From positions 966,107 through 1,030,106 of the forward strand of contig NZ_JAEFCA010000001.1 in the NCBI RefSeq assembly GCF_016405855.1: a stretch of DNA of 64,000 bases, written 5' to 3'. Made by a program: the position numbers and the translations under genes. Below are positions 42,142 to 51,193 of the stretch, one piece after another; within the stretch, counting starts at the first letter, position 1; each line of letters opens with the position of its first letter. The notes beneath the pieces are model-generated. The model saw only the letters and a program-made list of their open reading frames with translations, did no database searches and was not told the DNA's origin. The DNA is from Flavobacterium sp. IB48. Its GTDB lineage: Bacteria > Bacteroidota > Bacteroidia > Flavobacteriales > Flavobacteriaceae.

Positions 42142-43317
42142 TTAAATAATCGCAGTTTCGTCTTCGTGGTGGTGAGCATGATCATGATCTTGAACTGCCA
42201 TACCGATAAACAATGATGATAACATTGTAAAGATGAACGCTTGCAAAAACGCAACTAAAATTTCAATAACAGAGATAAACAATGTCAATCCTAATGAGAT
42301 TGGCAAATCTGCTGCTAAATTTTTTCCAACAAAAATCATTGCAATCAAACTCATAATTACTACGTGACCTGCAGTAATATTTGCGTACAAACGAATTAAT
42401 AATGCGAATGGTTTTGTTAATGTTCCTAAAATCTCAATTGGAGCTAAGATAATTTTCATTGGAACTGGTACTCCTGGCATCCAGAAGATGTGACCCCAAT
42501 AATCTTTGTTTGCACTAAATTGAGTAATGATAAATGTAAAGGCTGCTAGACAAACTGTAATAGCAATGTTTCCTGTTACGTTGATTCCTAGCGGAGTCAT
42601 TCCTAATAAGTTCAAGATCCATACAAAGAAAAATACAGTTAATAGGTAACCCATATATTTACGGTATTTTTTCTCTCCAATATTTGGAACTGCAATTTCA
42701 TCTCTAATGAAAATTACAAGTGGTTCTAAAACTCTACCAAATCCAGTTGGGATTGGTCCTTTTTTATATGATTTTGCTAAACCAGTAAACATTAATAATA
42801 ATAATACTGATACGAAAAGCATTGAAACAACATTTTTAGTAATAGAAAAATCTAATGGCTTTTCATTTTCTGGATGACCGTGCTCATTAAAAGTAATTGT
42901 TCCGGCTGCATCTGTTTTGTAAATTTTACCGTGAACTAATTTGTAGAAGTTTCCATCAACTTCTGCAACTGTTTCTCCAAAGTGGAATTTTGAAGAAGAA
43001 AAAACTTTAAGACCACCATCAATTAAAATAACTGGTAATGGAAAACCGTAGTGTTTGTTTTCTTTCTCATCTTGAAAGAAAACAAAATCGTGAGAATCTT
43101 GTAAGTGGTGATCAATAAATGCATCAACTTTTGCCTTTGGATCTAGAGCAACGTGCTCTCCTTCTTCGGGAGCATTATGTGAAACTACTTTCTCTTCGTG
43201 AGCAGTTTCAGTTTGTACATGCGTCGAATCATTCTCTTGATTTGCAAAACCCATAATAGGTAGAGAAGCTACAAAAGCTGCAAGAATAAAGCTGAGTGGT
43301 TTGTTTGAAATCACCAT
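42142..43317 (-). CDS. atpB: ATP synthase F0 subunit a, with long N-terminal extension
   Basis: A 391-residue subunit a, about 120 longer than E. coli AtpB. Residues 1-25 form a signal-like hydrophobic segment (ILAAFVASLPIMGFA). Residues ~26-155 are a polar, His-rich extra domain. Residues ~160-375 carry the membrane core with the essential Arg309 in LLIRLYANITAGH. The tail is His/Asp-rich (DHDHAHHHEDE). Long N-terminal extensions are known in Bacteroidota AtpB. It has its own strong promoter and heads atpB-E-F-H. Confidence 0.95.
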   Translation of the reverse strand: MVISNKPLSFILAAFVASLPIMGFANQENDSTHVQTETAHEEKVVSHNAPEEGEHVALDPKAKVDAFIDHHLQDSHDFVFFQDEKENKHYGFPLPVILIDGGLKVFSSSKFHFGETVAEVDGNFYKLVHGKIYKTDAAGTITFNEHGHPENEKPLDFSITKNVVSMLFVSVLLLLMFTGLAKSYKKGPIPTGFGRVLEPLVIFIRDEIAVPNIGEKKYRKYMGYLLTVFFFVWILNLLGMTPLGINVTGNIAITVCLAAFTFIITQFSANKDYWGHIFWMPGVPVPMKIILAPIEILGTLTKPFALLIRLYANITAGHVVIMSLIAMIFVGKNLAADLPISLGLTLFISVIEILVAFLQAFIFTMLSSLFIGMAVQDHDHAHHHEDETAII

Positions 43318-43359
43318 ATCGTGGAAAATCTTATTTTTTTACGTTTCTAAAATTTGGTG

Positions 43360-43388
43360 CAAAGGTACATTTTTTATTAATATTCAAA
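43360..43388 (-). promoter_or_regulatory. Consensus promoter of the atpB operon
   Basis: On the minus strand TTTG (43385-43388) is followed after 17 bases by TACCTTTG (43360-43367), matching the Bacteroidota pattern TTTG-N17-TAnnTTTG exactly. It drives atpB and the genes after it. This is the best promoter match in the window. Confidence 0.75.
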
Positions 43389-43435
43389 AGGATATGAAAA
43401 ATTATTTTTAAACCTTGTTTTAAAGAATTGTTATT

Positions 43436-43828
43436 TTAACGCTTTTCATTTAATAATCGGGCAGTTAAAAGCGTCTGAAATAACAAAAACAGCACAAATG
43501 TTACAAAAAAACTAATTTTTTCAACATCGCTCTCCCCTGTTTTGTTTTTTAAGATTGGCTGCAAAACTAAATAGGCTAATAACATTTGTGTAAAGGTTCC
43601 GAATAAAAACGTCATTCCGACGATTTCAAAATTCTTCTTTTTTACTACTAATAATATAAGGTATAATAAAGACGAAATCGCGAAGAAAGAAAAATACAGT
43701 AATTCTAAACTGTAATGAAAATTCTTCGTACTAATTTCACTAAAGAAAAAAATTGCTTTATGAATAATATAAGTCCCTAAAGCAAGGCCAAACAAATAAA
43801 AAAACGGTTTGTAATTTTTTAAAAGCAT
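43436..43828 (-). CDS. Four-span membrane protein in the AtpI position
   Basis: A 130-residue protein with four predicted membrane spans (about 8-28, 40-60, 70-90, 105-123). Its size, topology and place between atpZ and atpB match the AtpI assembly-factor position (c-ring assembly), but the sequence shows no motif that proves the family. The minus strand carries a near-consensus -7 box (CATCTTTG) just upstream. Confidence 0.65.
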   Translation of the reverse strand: MLLKNYKPFFYLFGLALGTYIIHKAIFFFSEISTKNFHYSLELLYFSFFAISSLLYLILLVVKKKNFEIVGMTFLFGTFTQMLLAYLVLQPILKNKTGESDVEKISFFVTFVLFLLFQTLLTARLLNEKR

Positions 43829-43886
43829 TTGAAATAATTTTTGTGCAAAGATGCAACTTTTATCTCAAGGCTTTTTTATTTACAAA

Positions 43887-44114
43887 CTACTTTGTTTTAT
43901 TGATATCATTTACTTGTCGGATTACATTATACAATGCAACTCCAACACCGGCTAATACAAAAATGGTGTTATAATATACTTTGGGGCTTGGATGTTTCTC
44001 ATCAAGCCAAGTTCCGAAATAAGAGAATACAAAAATGATTACTCCCATTTGAAAGGGAATGTTAATAAATGCCAACCATTTATTTCTCCTATTATTGTTC
44101 GGCTCCTTTTCCAT
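43887..44114 (-). CDS. atpZ: AtpZ/AtpI family protein
   Basis: A 75-residue protein with two membrane spans (FQMGVIIFVFSYFGTWLDE and TIFVLAGVGVALYNVI) and the family's GTWLDE-type loop. AtpZ-like proteins help F0 assembly or Mg2+ uptake with AtpI. The start overlaps the end of the bactofilin gene by 23 bases. Confidence 0.82.
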   Translation of the reverse strand: MEKEPNNNRRNKWLAFINIPFQMGVIIFVFSYFGTWLDEKHPSPKVYYNTIFVLAGVGVALYNVIRQVNDINKTK

Positions 44115-44493
44115 CTTCTAACATTATAACTGTGTTTGAATGTGCAAGCATCGTGCAGGTTGCTGTAAAGTCGGCACCTGGTTCTATCGAAAGTTTTCCT
44201 ACTGCAACTTCTCCATGTATTTGAGCAGTCGATTTAATATTAAGGGTTTCTAGAACTTTTATTTTTCCATGAAACTCTCCTTCTATATCTGCATTGTTAC
44301 AAATTATTTCTCCTTTAACAACTCCTTTTGCCCCAATCACTATTTTGCCTTGCGAAGTAAAATTTCCTATCAATTCGCCATCTAATCTAAAATCGGCTTT
44401 AGAGACTATATCTCCTACTATTGATGTTCCTTCAACAATTCTATTTGTTTTTCCTAATTGTTCAGTTCCGTTTTTTTTTACTTTTTCAAACAT
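44092..44493 (-). CDS. Bactofilin
   Basis: A 133-residue polymer-forming cytoskeletal protein with a DUF583 beta-helix core (GTSIVGDIVSKADFRLDGEL, IGAKGVVKGEIICNNADIEG) and short disordered ends. Bactofilins assemble at membranes and place cell-wall or motility machines. Here the gene lies 12 bases after sprE and overlaps atpZ, joining the motility/secretion gene to the ATP synthase cluster. Confidence 0.92.
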   Translation of the reverse strand: MFEKVKKNGTEQLGKTNRIVEGTSIVGDIVSKADFRLDGELIGNFTSQGKIVIGAKGVVKGEIICNNADIEGEFHGKIKVLETLNIKSTAQIHGEVAVGKLSIEPGADFTATCTMLAHSNTVIMLEDGKGAEQ

Positions 44494-44505
44494 GGCGGTT
44501 AAGAT

Positions 44506-47115
44506 TTAAGGGATTTTTGGGCTAAGATATGTATCTAGATTTTTTTTAATTTGAACAATTTTATAATTGTCATTTGATATAATTATTGCTTGATCTGGGA
44601 TTTTATATTTCTTATCATCTCTGAAAACTCCAGCAACATCATTTGCATAAGCCTCAGATTTTAAACCATGAATAACTACAAAACTTTCTGTTTTATTGTA
44701 TTTATCCAATGATGTTGTCAATCTTTCGTAATTTTCAACTAATAAAAATACTCTAATTGCTTCTTCAATTCTTTTAACCGCCTTTGTATCGTTATTATTA
44801 ACTCGATACACTATTTTCCAGTTTTTAGTGTCTGTTGTTGTAAAATTAAGTTTCTCTAAAATAGGAACCTGTTTTTCTAGAATTTCTCTTGCATTTTTAC
44901 CTTCTTCACTATTCGGATAATTATCAGCTACATTCTCAAGTCCTTTTTTGTAAGCTTCTAAACCATATACTTTTCCTTGAGCGTTAGCCTTTAGCAATTC
45001 GTATTTTGAAACAATATCATCTCCAGAATATTGGTTAATTAGATTGTCAATATTTGCCAAGACTTCGTTAAACTGTTCTTGCTCAAATAGTTTATACCAT
45101 TTTTGATATTCTTTGTCTGGACTAGAATTTGGATCTTCTTCTTTATTGTTTAAAATATGAGCATATCTCGAATCTGGATATTTTGAAGATATCTCTGTTT
45201 TTATAGCTTCAGCTTTTGCTGGGTTTGTAATTTGATATATTTTGTATAAATTATACATTGATGGCAATACCAATTTTTCTTCAGGATTATTTTGAAGTAA
45301 TTGTTCTAGCTTATCGCTTGCCAAATTATATTCTTTAAACTTCTCCTTATATATAAGTCCCAATTGATAGTATGAAAAGTTTCGTTCTTTACCAATGCTA
45401 TCCATAGCTGTTTGCGAAGTTGGAAGCTGTTTTACATAATAGGCTACAGTATATTTTTCTGGTACAATGGTATCTTTTAATGCGTTAGCAACTTCTTTAG
45501 TTGCAATAGAATCATTCATCGCATCATTATTAATGGCTCTCATTCCTGCCAATCTCCAGTTTCCGGCCATAGTTCTGTTACCCCACATTTTTTTAAACTG
45601 TAGTTTTCCATAGGCAACGGTTGTAGGGTTATAAAAATAGAATGTACTTGCGTTATCATTTCCTCCGGGCGGCACGATCCCTTCTGGTTCAATTGATTTA
45701 CCTAAAGATTGCGGGTTTACTGCTCCATTTCCTGGAATTCCCGATTGAGAATTTCGATCGATATTGGCTAATCGTTCTTTTTCTTTTTCTTCTAAAAGTC
45801 TTTTTTCTTCGTCTTTCTTTTTAAGCTTTGCAATATAACCTTCAAAATAATCTTTCTTTTCGCTTGGTGGCAAATTGTATACCTTAATAATACTATCATT
45901 GCGTTTTGCGATAGCTTCGTATTTAATTACGTCATCAAGATTTTTTCTGTTTTTTTCTATAAAAGCAAATTCTCTGGTTTTAGGATCCAGTTTTACCAAA
46001 GTACTATCATAATACTTTGCTGCCATAGAATAATCTGTGTTTTTAAAATACATGTTTCCGATGTTTCTGTAAGCAGATGCCATCAAATAGGGATCTTTAG
46101 ATTTTCTGCCTAAAGATTTATTGTAGAAGAATAATGCATTTTCTTGATCTTTCTTTTTATCATAATAAACTCCCATTTCATAAAAAAGAACATCATAATA
46201 AGGACGATTTTCACGATCAGTCACCAATTTATTAAATGTTTTTAAGAAAATCGTATCATTATCTTTCCCATAATCAAACATTTGTGCTTTTTTCGCGTAA
46301 GCGTGCATCATATACTTACGATCTGCTTTTCGATTTAAATCAATAACAGCATCATAGAAATAAATGGCGCTGTCACGTTTTCCTTCTGCCTGATACATCT
46401 GACCAAGTATAAAACGATACCTTGCGCGTTCTTCATTCTTTCTTGTAAATTGTTCTGCAACTCTAAGTCTAGAAACAGCACTGTCTTTTTGTTCCAGATT
46501 AATAAAAGCTTCTGCCAAAAGAGCGTTGGCATCAGCATAAGTCTGTTTATCTAAATCTGTTTTTTTAAGTAAAATTTTAATATTCTTAAGAACAATCGCA
46601 TCGTTTCCTAAACGCATATTGGTTTTTTCGCGCCAAATTTTTGCGGTATAAATATTATTACTTTCTGGATATTTGTATAAAATATAATTGAAAGCCTCAA
46701 TTGCTGGAATGAAACGTTGGTCGTAATATCTCGCTTTTCCTAGCATAAGATACGCTTCGTCAATCTGCCAGTTTCTTTCTCTTCCTCCAATATTCATGGA
46801 GTGTTTCTGAATGGCTTTTGTAGCTTTGGTTTCTGCCTTTTCAAAGTCAGGATTTTTAGTTTTTTCCCCTTCAGAAAAATTTTCATCAAACTGCATTTTT
46901 TCAATTGGCAGTATCTTCCAAAAATTATCTTCGTTATTAGCCTGAATTGACTTTAAACCTTTTTCTAGACCAATTCCTCCATTATAAAGAATGTTATATT
47001 TTGTCCCAATCGAATGAGAACTTCGAGCCAAAAAAGTATTTTTTTTGGTAGAACAAGCTATCAAAAAGAATAAAAAAACGAGAGTAAAACTATATTTAAG
47101 AGTATTCTTTTTCAA
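44506..47115 (-). CDS. sprE: SprE/PorW-type gliding motility and type IX secretion lipoprotein
   Basis: An 869-residue lipoprotein (FFLIACSTK, Cys21) with TPR-type helical repeats over about 130-420 and again near 590-760, and a low-complexity middle (LLEEKEKERLANIDRNSQSG). Size, domain plan and position beside the atp genes fit F. johnsoniae SprE, which is needed for gliding and type IX secretion and is called PorW in Porphyromonas. It begins with a TTG codon at 47115; I see no ATG upstream in frame. It probably sits at the outer membrane and links secretion and motility complexes. Confidence 0.88.
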   Translation of the reverse strand: MKKNTLKYSFTLVFLFFLIACSTKKNTFLARSSHSIGTKYNILYNGGIGLEKGLKSIQANNEDNFWKILPIEKMQFDENFSEGEKTKNPDFEKAETKATKAIQKHSMNIGGRERNWQIDEAYLMLGKARYYDQRFIPAIEAFNYILYKYPESNNIYTAKIWREKTNMRLGNDAIVLKNIKILLKKTDLDKQTYADANALLAEAFINLEQKDSAVSRLRVAEQFTRKNEERARYRFILGQMYQAEGKRDSAIYFYDAVIDLNRKADRKYMMHAYAKKAQMFDYGKDNDTIFLKTFNKLVTDRENRPYYDVLFYEMGVYYDKKKDQENALFFYNKSLGRKSKDPYLMASAYRNIGNMYFKNTDYSMAAKYYDSTLVKLDPKTREFAFIEKNRKNLDDVIKYEAIAKRNDSIIKVYNLPPSEKKDYFEGYIAKLKKKDEEKRLLEEKEKERLANIDRNSQSGIPGNGAVNPQSLGKSIEPEGIVPPGGNDNASTFYFYNPTTVAYGKLQFKKMWGNRTMAGNWRLAGMRAINNDAMNDSIATKEVANALKDTIVPEKYTVAYYVKQLPTSQTAMDSIGKERNFSYYQLGLIYKEKFKEYNLASDKLEQLLQNNPEEKLVLPSMYNLYKIYQITNPAKAEAIKTEISSKYPDSRYAHILNNKEEDPNSSPDKEYQKWYKLFEQEQFNEVLANIDNLINQYSGDDIVSKYELLKANAQGKVYGLEAYKKGLENVADNYPNSEEGKNAREILEKQVPILEKLNFTTTDTKNWKIVYRVNNNDTKAVKRIEEAIRVFLLVENYERLTTSLDKYNKTESFVVIHGLKSEAYANDVAGVFRDDKKYKIPDQAIIISNDNYKIVQIKKNLDTYLSPKIP

Positions 47116-47205
47116 TAGAAAAGAGTTTAAAACAGATAACTACTAAAAATTGGTTTTAGTATATTCACTTGTAAAAATACGCTTCTTTTTGAAATATAGA
47201 AATTC

Positions 47206-47901
47206 TTACACAGCAAAAAACAATTCTAGTTCTTGTAAGGTCTCTTTTGAGGTCTGAATGTCTTTGACAATCTCCCCCTTATTAAGAGCAACAATACGAT
47301 TACAAACCTCGACAGTATGTTGTAAATCATGGCTTGAAACTAAAACCGTTACGTTTGGATCATCGGCTAATTCTTTGATTATTTTTTTTAGTCGGCTCAC
47401 CGTTGTTGGATCTAAATTTGCAAAAGGTTCGTCTAAAATTACAACTTCTGGATTTCCAATAAGAGTAGCAATTATTCCCACTTTCTTTTGGTTTCCTTTT
47501 GATAAATCACGAAGATATTTTTTATTCTTTAAAATTTCTCCGTTAAAAAATTCCTCGTGCTTCGCCAGCAAGGCATCAATATCTGCCTTATTCTGATTGC
47601 GTAAATCTCCGATAAAATAAAAATATTCTTCTGGAGTTAAATATCCGATAAGAAAATTTTCATCTAAAAAAGATCCTGTAAAAGATTTCCAGTTTTCACT
47701 TGTATTCACCTGAATATCATTACTTTTTATATATCCTGTTGAAGGCTGGATTAGGTCTAAAAGCAAACTGAAGAAAGTTGTTTTTCCTGCTCCGTTATTT
47801 CCTACCAACCCAAAACTTTGTCCTTTTGGAATTTCTAGATTATTAATATTTAAAACTGTTGTTTTGTTATATGTTTTTGAAAGCTGATGTACTTGTATCA
47901 T
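47206..47901 (-). CDS. ABC transporter ATP-binding protein
   Basis: A 231-residue ATPase with Walker A (GNNGAGKTT), an LSKGNQKK signature, Walker B (VVILDEPFANLD) and the H-loop SSHD. I chose ATG 47901 (IQVHQLSKTY): an upstream TTG 47940 would add 13 atypical residues and overlaps the preceding gene. It pairs with the DUF5687 membrane protein just before it, which looks like the permease. Confidence 0.9.
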   Translation of the reverse strand: MIQVHQLSKTYNKTTVLNINNLEIPKGQSFGLVGNNGAGKTTFFSLLLDLIQPSTGYIKSNDIQVNTSENWKSFTGSFLDENFLIGYLTPEEYFYFIGDLRNQNKADIDALLAKHEEFFNGEILKNKKYLRDLSKGNQKKVGIIATLIGNPEVVILDEPFANLDPTTVSRLKKIIKELADDPNVTVLVSSHDLQHTVEVCNRIVALNKGEIVKDIQTSKETLQELELFFAV

Positions 47902-47940
47902 GGCAATGTTAGGTTTATTTTCTAATGGACAAATTATCAA

Positions 47941-49401
47941 TTAACTCTTTTGTTTATAAGCACTTATTGTACTATATTTTTCTCTTTTGTATATCTTTTC
48001 TATTAATGAAAACACTTTTTCTTTAAAGATAAAACCCAAGATTCCTACTCCTGCAACTAAGGCTAATGCAACCGTTTTATCTGCATAATGCAAACCAAAC
48101 CAATATAATATCGATGGCAGAAATATTTTTGGCAATGACAATAACATTGCATTAACATTAAACACTTTTTTATCAGAAAAAGCACCGCCAGCATTACTTA
48201 AATCAATTGGCGTTTTGGTAAAAGCGCCACCCAGAAGCACTAAATGAGAATTGACTCCTATATTATAAATTGCTCCAACTACAACAATTAGATAAGTTTC
48301 CCAACCATATAAAAGATAAAAAGAAGCAAGTATTGTTGAAATGAAAGTTGCAATTACAACAAGCCACCATTTTGCAGTAATGTAACCTCTATACGGAATA
48401 TTCTGCGTCATCATTAATTGATAGTATGAACTGTCCCAACTCGGTACAAATTGTCCAAATACAAATAGAAATCCGCCCGAAACAAAAATTCCAGCAAAAA
48501 TTTGCATAGCAGGCGGCTGATTCATGTTTCCGAAAAAAATCAATCCGTAGAATAAAAAGATAACACTCATTACTATAGTGGTTTTGGATCTTTTATTTCT
48601 TTTGATGAGTTTAATGTCATTTTTAAGAAAAGTTCCCAAAGTCCCGAATTGATTCAGCCACGAAAGATTTTCTGTAGAAGCAACATCTTGTTTTACAGAG
48701 AGTCCTGCATCGAGATATAAATTCTTTTCAAAGTATTTAAAAGTAAAATAATGCAGTGTTATTAATACTAGAATCGGAATCAAAAACAATCCGTCTATTT
48801 CATAAAAACTTTGAAAAAATGGCGTTGTAAACTTTGTAATATCAAATAATTGATAATATTGTGCACTTCCTAAAACTATAATCAATAATAGAAAAAGAGC
48901 AAATAATCTGTCAATATTACTCAAAATAATATTTAGAAAATTGTTGATATAAATAATAGACATTACACCCAAATGCCAAAAAATAATCTGAACAACATCA
49001 TATCCGTTTAAAATTAGAACAACAGTAAATGGAACAAAAAATAAGGCATGTATCCAATTAAAAAAAGATAAAATCGTTTTACCTAAAGAAAAATGAACAA
49101 TGGTCGTTTTTTTTAAAGGAAGAACTAGCAAAGGTTTGATATTTAGAACAGGAATTGACTGTAATAACAATCGAATCATCAAATCGGCTAGAAAATAATA
49201 AATCAGAAATTTGTTTAAAGTCACCAATGGTTCCAATTTCATTTCTTTAAGCATATAAAATGCTCCAACTCCCATACCAATAAAAATTAAAGAAAAATAG
49301 ATCATCAAAAAACCTATTACAATTTTCATTGCCAGATTTTTACCGAAAGATGCCGATCTAGTAAAAGCCTTCCATTCGAGATAAATAAACTTCTTAATCA
49401 T
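47941..49401 (-). CDS. DUF5687 family ABC-2-like permease
   Basis: A 486-residue protein with about 12 membrane spans, starting KKFIYLEWKAFTRSASFGKN. It matches the Bacteroidota DUF5687 group, thought to serve as membrane partners of ABC ATPases. The gene stop is followed directly by the ATPase, so the two form one unit. Substrate unknown. Confidence 0.82.
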   Translation of the reverse strand: MIKKFIYLEWKAFTRSASFGKNLAMKIVIGFLMIYFSLIFIGMGVGAFYMLKEMKLEPLVTLNKFLIYYFLADLMIRLLLQSIPVLNIKPLLVLPLKKTTIVHFSLGKTILSFFNWIHALFFVPFTVVLILNGYDVVQIIFWHLGVMSIIYINNFLNIILSNIDRLFALFLLLIIVLGSAQYYQLFDITKFTTPFFQSFYEIDGLFLIPILVLITLHYFTFKYFEKNLYLDAGLSVKQDVASTENLSWLNQFGTLGTFLKNDIKLIKRNKRSKTTIVMSVIFLFYGLIFFGNMNQPPAMQIFAGIFVSGGFLFVFGQFVPSWDSSYYQLMMTQNIPYRGYITAKWWLVVIATFISTILASFYLLYGWETYLIVVVGAIYNIGVNSHLVLLGGAFTKTPIDLSNAGGAFSDKKVFNVNAMLLSLPKIFLPSILYWFGLHYADKTVALALVAGVGILGFIFKEKVFSLIEKIYKREKYSTISAYKQKS

Positions 49402-49506
49402 GGTTTATGGTTTAAGTATTTTTGTAGTAAGAGCCCAAATGTAGGAAAACGTTACAAAAAAAGTTAAAAAAAATAATTTCGTGCTAAAATTTTAATAGTG
49501 GTTTGC

Positions 49507-49514
49507 TACTTTTG
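49507..49514 (+). promoter_or_regulatory. -7 promoter box of the PaaE-like gene
   Basis: TACTTTTG is an exact TAnnTTTG match 15 bases before ATG 49530. It overlaps an in-frame TTG (49503), which therefore cannot be the start. Confidence 0.5.
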
Positions 49515-49529
49515 CATAAAAATTCTATC

Positions 49530-50582
49530 ATGCCTTCATTCTTAAAACTTATAATTAAAGAGGTTAAAAGAGAAACTGCAGATGCTGTTTCTATTCTTTT
49601 TAATGTTCCTGAAGAACTAAAATCTGACTATAAATTTATAGCAGGTCAATATATAAATTTAAAATTAACTCTTGACAATCAAGAAATTAGACGTGCATAT
49701 TCTATTTGCTCTGCACCAGACAGCGGCGAATTAAGAATTGCTGTAAAAGCAGTAAAAAATGGTCTTTTTTCTCAGTTTGCCAATACTAAATTAAAAGCAG
49801 GAGATGTTCTTGAAGTAGGCCAGCCAGAAGGTAAATTTACTTTTGAACCAGATGCTGAAAGACAAAAGAACTATGCGGCATTTGCTGCAGGAAGCGGAAT
49901 TACTCCGGTTCTTTCTATCATAAAATCAGTTTTAAAGAATGAACCAAAAAGCTCATTTGTATTGGTTTACGGAAATAAAACTCCTGAAAGTACAATCTTT
50001 CATCAAGAGCTTCACGATTTGCAATTGCAATATGTAGGAAGATTTTTTGTGCATAATGTATACAGCCAAGCAAAAGCTGAAAATGCTTTATTTGGACGAA
50101 TTGAAAAATCGGCTGTTAATTTTGTTTTAAACAACAAACACAAAGAACTTCAATTTGATAAATTTTTCCTTTGCGGGCCAGAAGAAATGATTAATACTGT
50201 TTCTAATGTTTTAAAAGAGAAAAACGTAAAAGAATCTGCTATTAAATTTGAGTTGTTTACATCTTCTTCTGAAGAGCACGAAATTCAAGGTTCTCAAGAA
50301 GGACACACAAAAATTACTGTTTTAGTAGACGATGAAGAGACTACTTTTGAAATGTCTAAAAAACAAACAATTCTTGACGCAGCTCTAAAACAAGGTGTCG
50401 ACGCTCCTTATTCTTGTCAAGGCGGAATCTGCAGTAGTTGTTTAGGTCGTGTTACGAAAGGAACCGCAGAAATGACGAAAAATTCTATTTTAACAGATGG
50501 AGAAATTGCTGAAGGTTTAATTTTAACTTGTCAAGCACATCCAACTTCAGAAACTATTTATGTTGATTACGACGACGTTTAG
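49530..50582 (+). CDS. PaaE-like ferredoxin-NADP reductase (FAD + 2Fe-2S)
   Basis: A 350-residue electron-transfer protein: FAD domain with RAYS (55-58), NAD(P) domain with AAGSGITPV (about 121) and a C-terminal plant-type ferredoxin with Cys at 296, 301, 304 and 334 (SCQGGICSSC, then LTCQAHP). It resembles the reductase of phenylacetyl-CoA epoxidase, but no paaABCD gene is near, so it more likely feeds electrons to another oxygenase or desaturase. Start ATG 49530 is set by the promoter box. Confidence 0.9.
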   Translation: MPSFLKLIIKEVKRETADAVSILFNVPEELKSDYKFIAGQYINLKLTLDNQEIRRAYSICSAPDSGELRIAVKAVKNGLFSQFANTKLKAGDVLEVGQPEGKFTFEPDAERQKNYAAFAAGSGITPVLSIIKSVLKNEPKSSFVLVYGNKTPESTIFHQELHDLQLQYVGRFFVHNVYSQAKAENALFGRIEKSAVNFVLNNKHKELQFDKFFLCGPEEMINTVSNVLKEKNVKESAIKFELFTSSSEEHEIQGSQEGHTKITVLVDDEETTFEMSKKQTILDAALKQGVDAPYSCQGGICSSCLGRVTKGTAEMTKNSILTDGEIAEGLILTCQAHPTSETIYVDYDDV

Positions 50583-50604
50583 TCGTATTAAATTCCAATA
50601 TCAA

Positions 50605-50720
50605 AAATTCCAAATTCCAACTTTACAATTGGAGTTTGGATTTTTTTTTGTTTAATTGCGTTTCTACTCTTTGTCAAAGTTTAAAACTTTGAAAAAGATG
50701 TAACTTGGAATTTGGAATTT
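50605..50720. repeat. Nested inverted repeat: TTCCAAATTCC arms around the CTTTGTCAAAG core
   Basis: AAATTCCAAATTCCAA (50605-50620) and TTGGAATTTGGAATTT (50705-50720) are perfect 16-base inverses. Between them lies an imperfect copy (CTTTGTCAAAGTTTAAAACT, then TTGAAAAAG; about 50670-50698) of the palindrome core of the repeat at 2846-2878, and a small CCAACTTTACAATTGG hairpin. Confidence 0.8.
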
Positions 50721-50743
50721 AAAAAATTGAAAATTAATTGTTT

Positions 50744-51052
50744 ATGAAATCTGTACGAGAAATTTTTAGAAATAAGGAATATCTTCTGGATGAGCCAGAA
50801 GTTGGCAAACTAGCTAATTATTGTGAACAGCTTCAGGATGAAATTGTTGAATTAAAATTTCAAAAAACTGACAATAAAGAACTTGCCTTGCTCGACATGA
50901 TTAAAGAAGTTATAAAAGGATGCGATAGCATTGAAAGAGAACAAATGGAACACGAACGCTATGGTTATGACGCACCGAATTATCAGGAAACCATTGCAAA
51001 TCTAAAAAGTTATATTTATCGACGTTGTCGTGATGAAAAGATTTGGCTCTAA
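50744..51052 (+). CDS. Hypothetical cytoplasmic protein (102 aa)
   Basis: A 102-residue helical, charged protein (VREIFRNKEYLLDEPEVGKL, YIYRRCRDEKIWL) with no signal peptide or membrane span. I chose ATG 50744; an earlier TTG 50738 adds only two residues. I do not recognise a family. It follows the nested repeat and stands alone on the + strand. Confidence 0.65.
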   Translation: MKSVREIFRNKEYLLDEPEVGKLANYCEQLQDEIVELKFQKTDNKELALLDMIKEVIKGCDSIEREQMEHERYGYDAPNYQETIANLKSYIYRRCRDEKIWL

Positions 51053-51193
51053 TTGAAATAAAAGCAAAATTTTATCAAAATATTGCCGAATTTTTAGTAA
51101 ATTAGAGGTAAAATTATAGCAATCTCAATCTCATTGTTTTGAGATTTTACAGAGCTACATCAAATTTGTCAAACATTTAAAAAATTAAATATC

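Noticed and set aside
49530..50582. Phenylacetate degradation locus
   Set aside because: Only the PaaE-like gene is present; the two PaaK-like ligases in the window lie in pigment and polysaccharide contexts.
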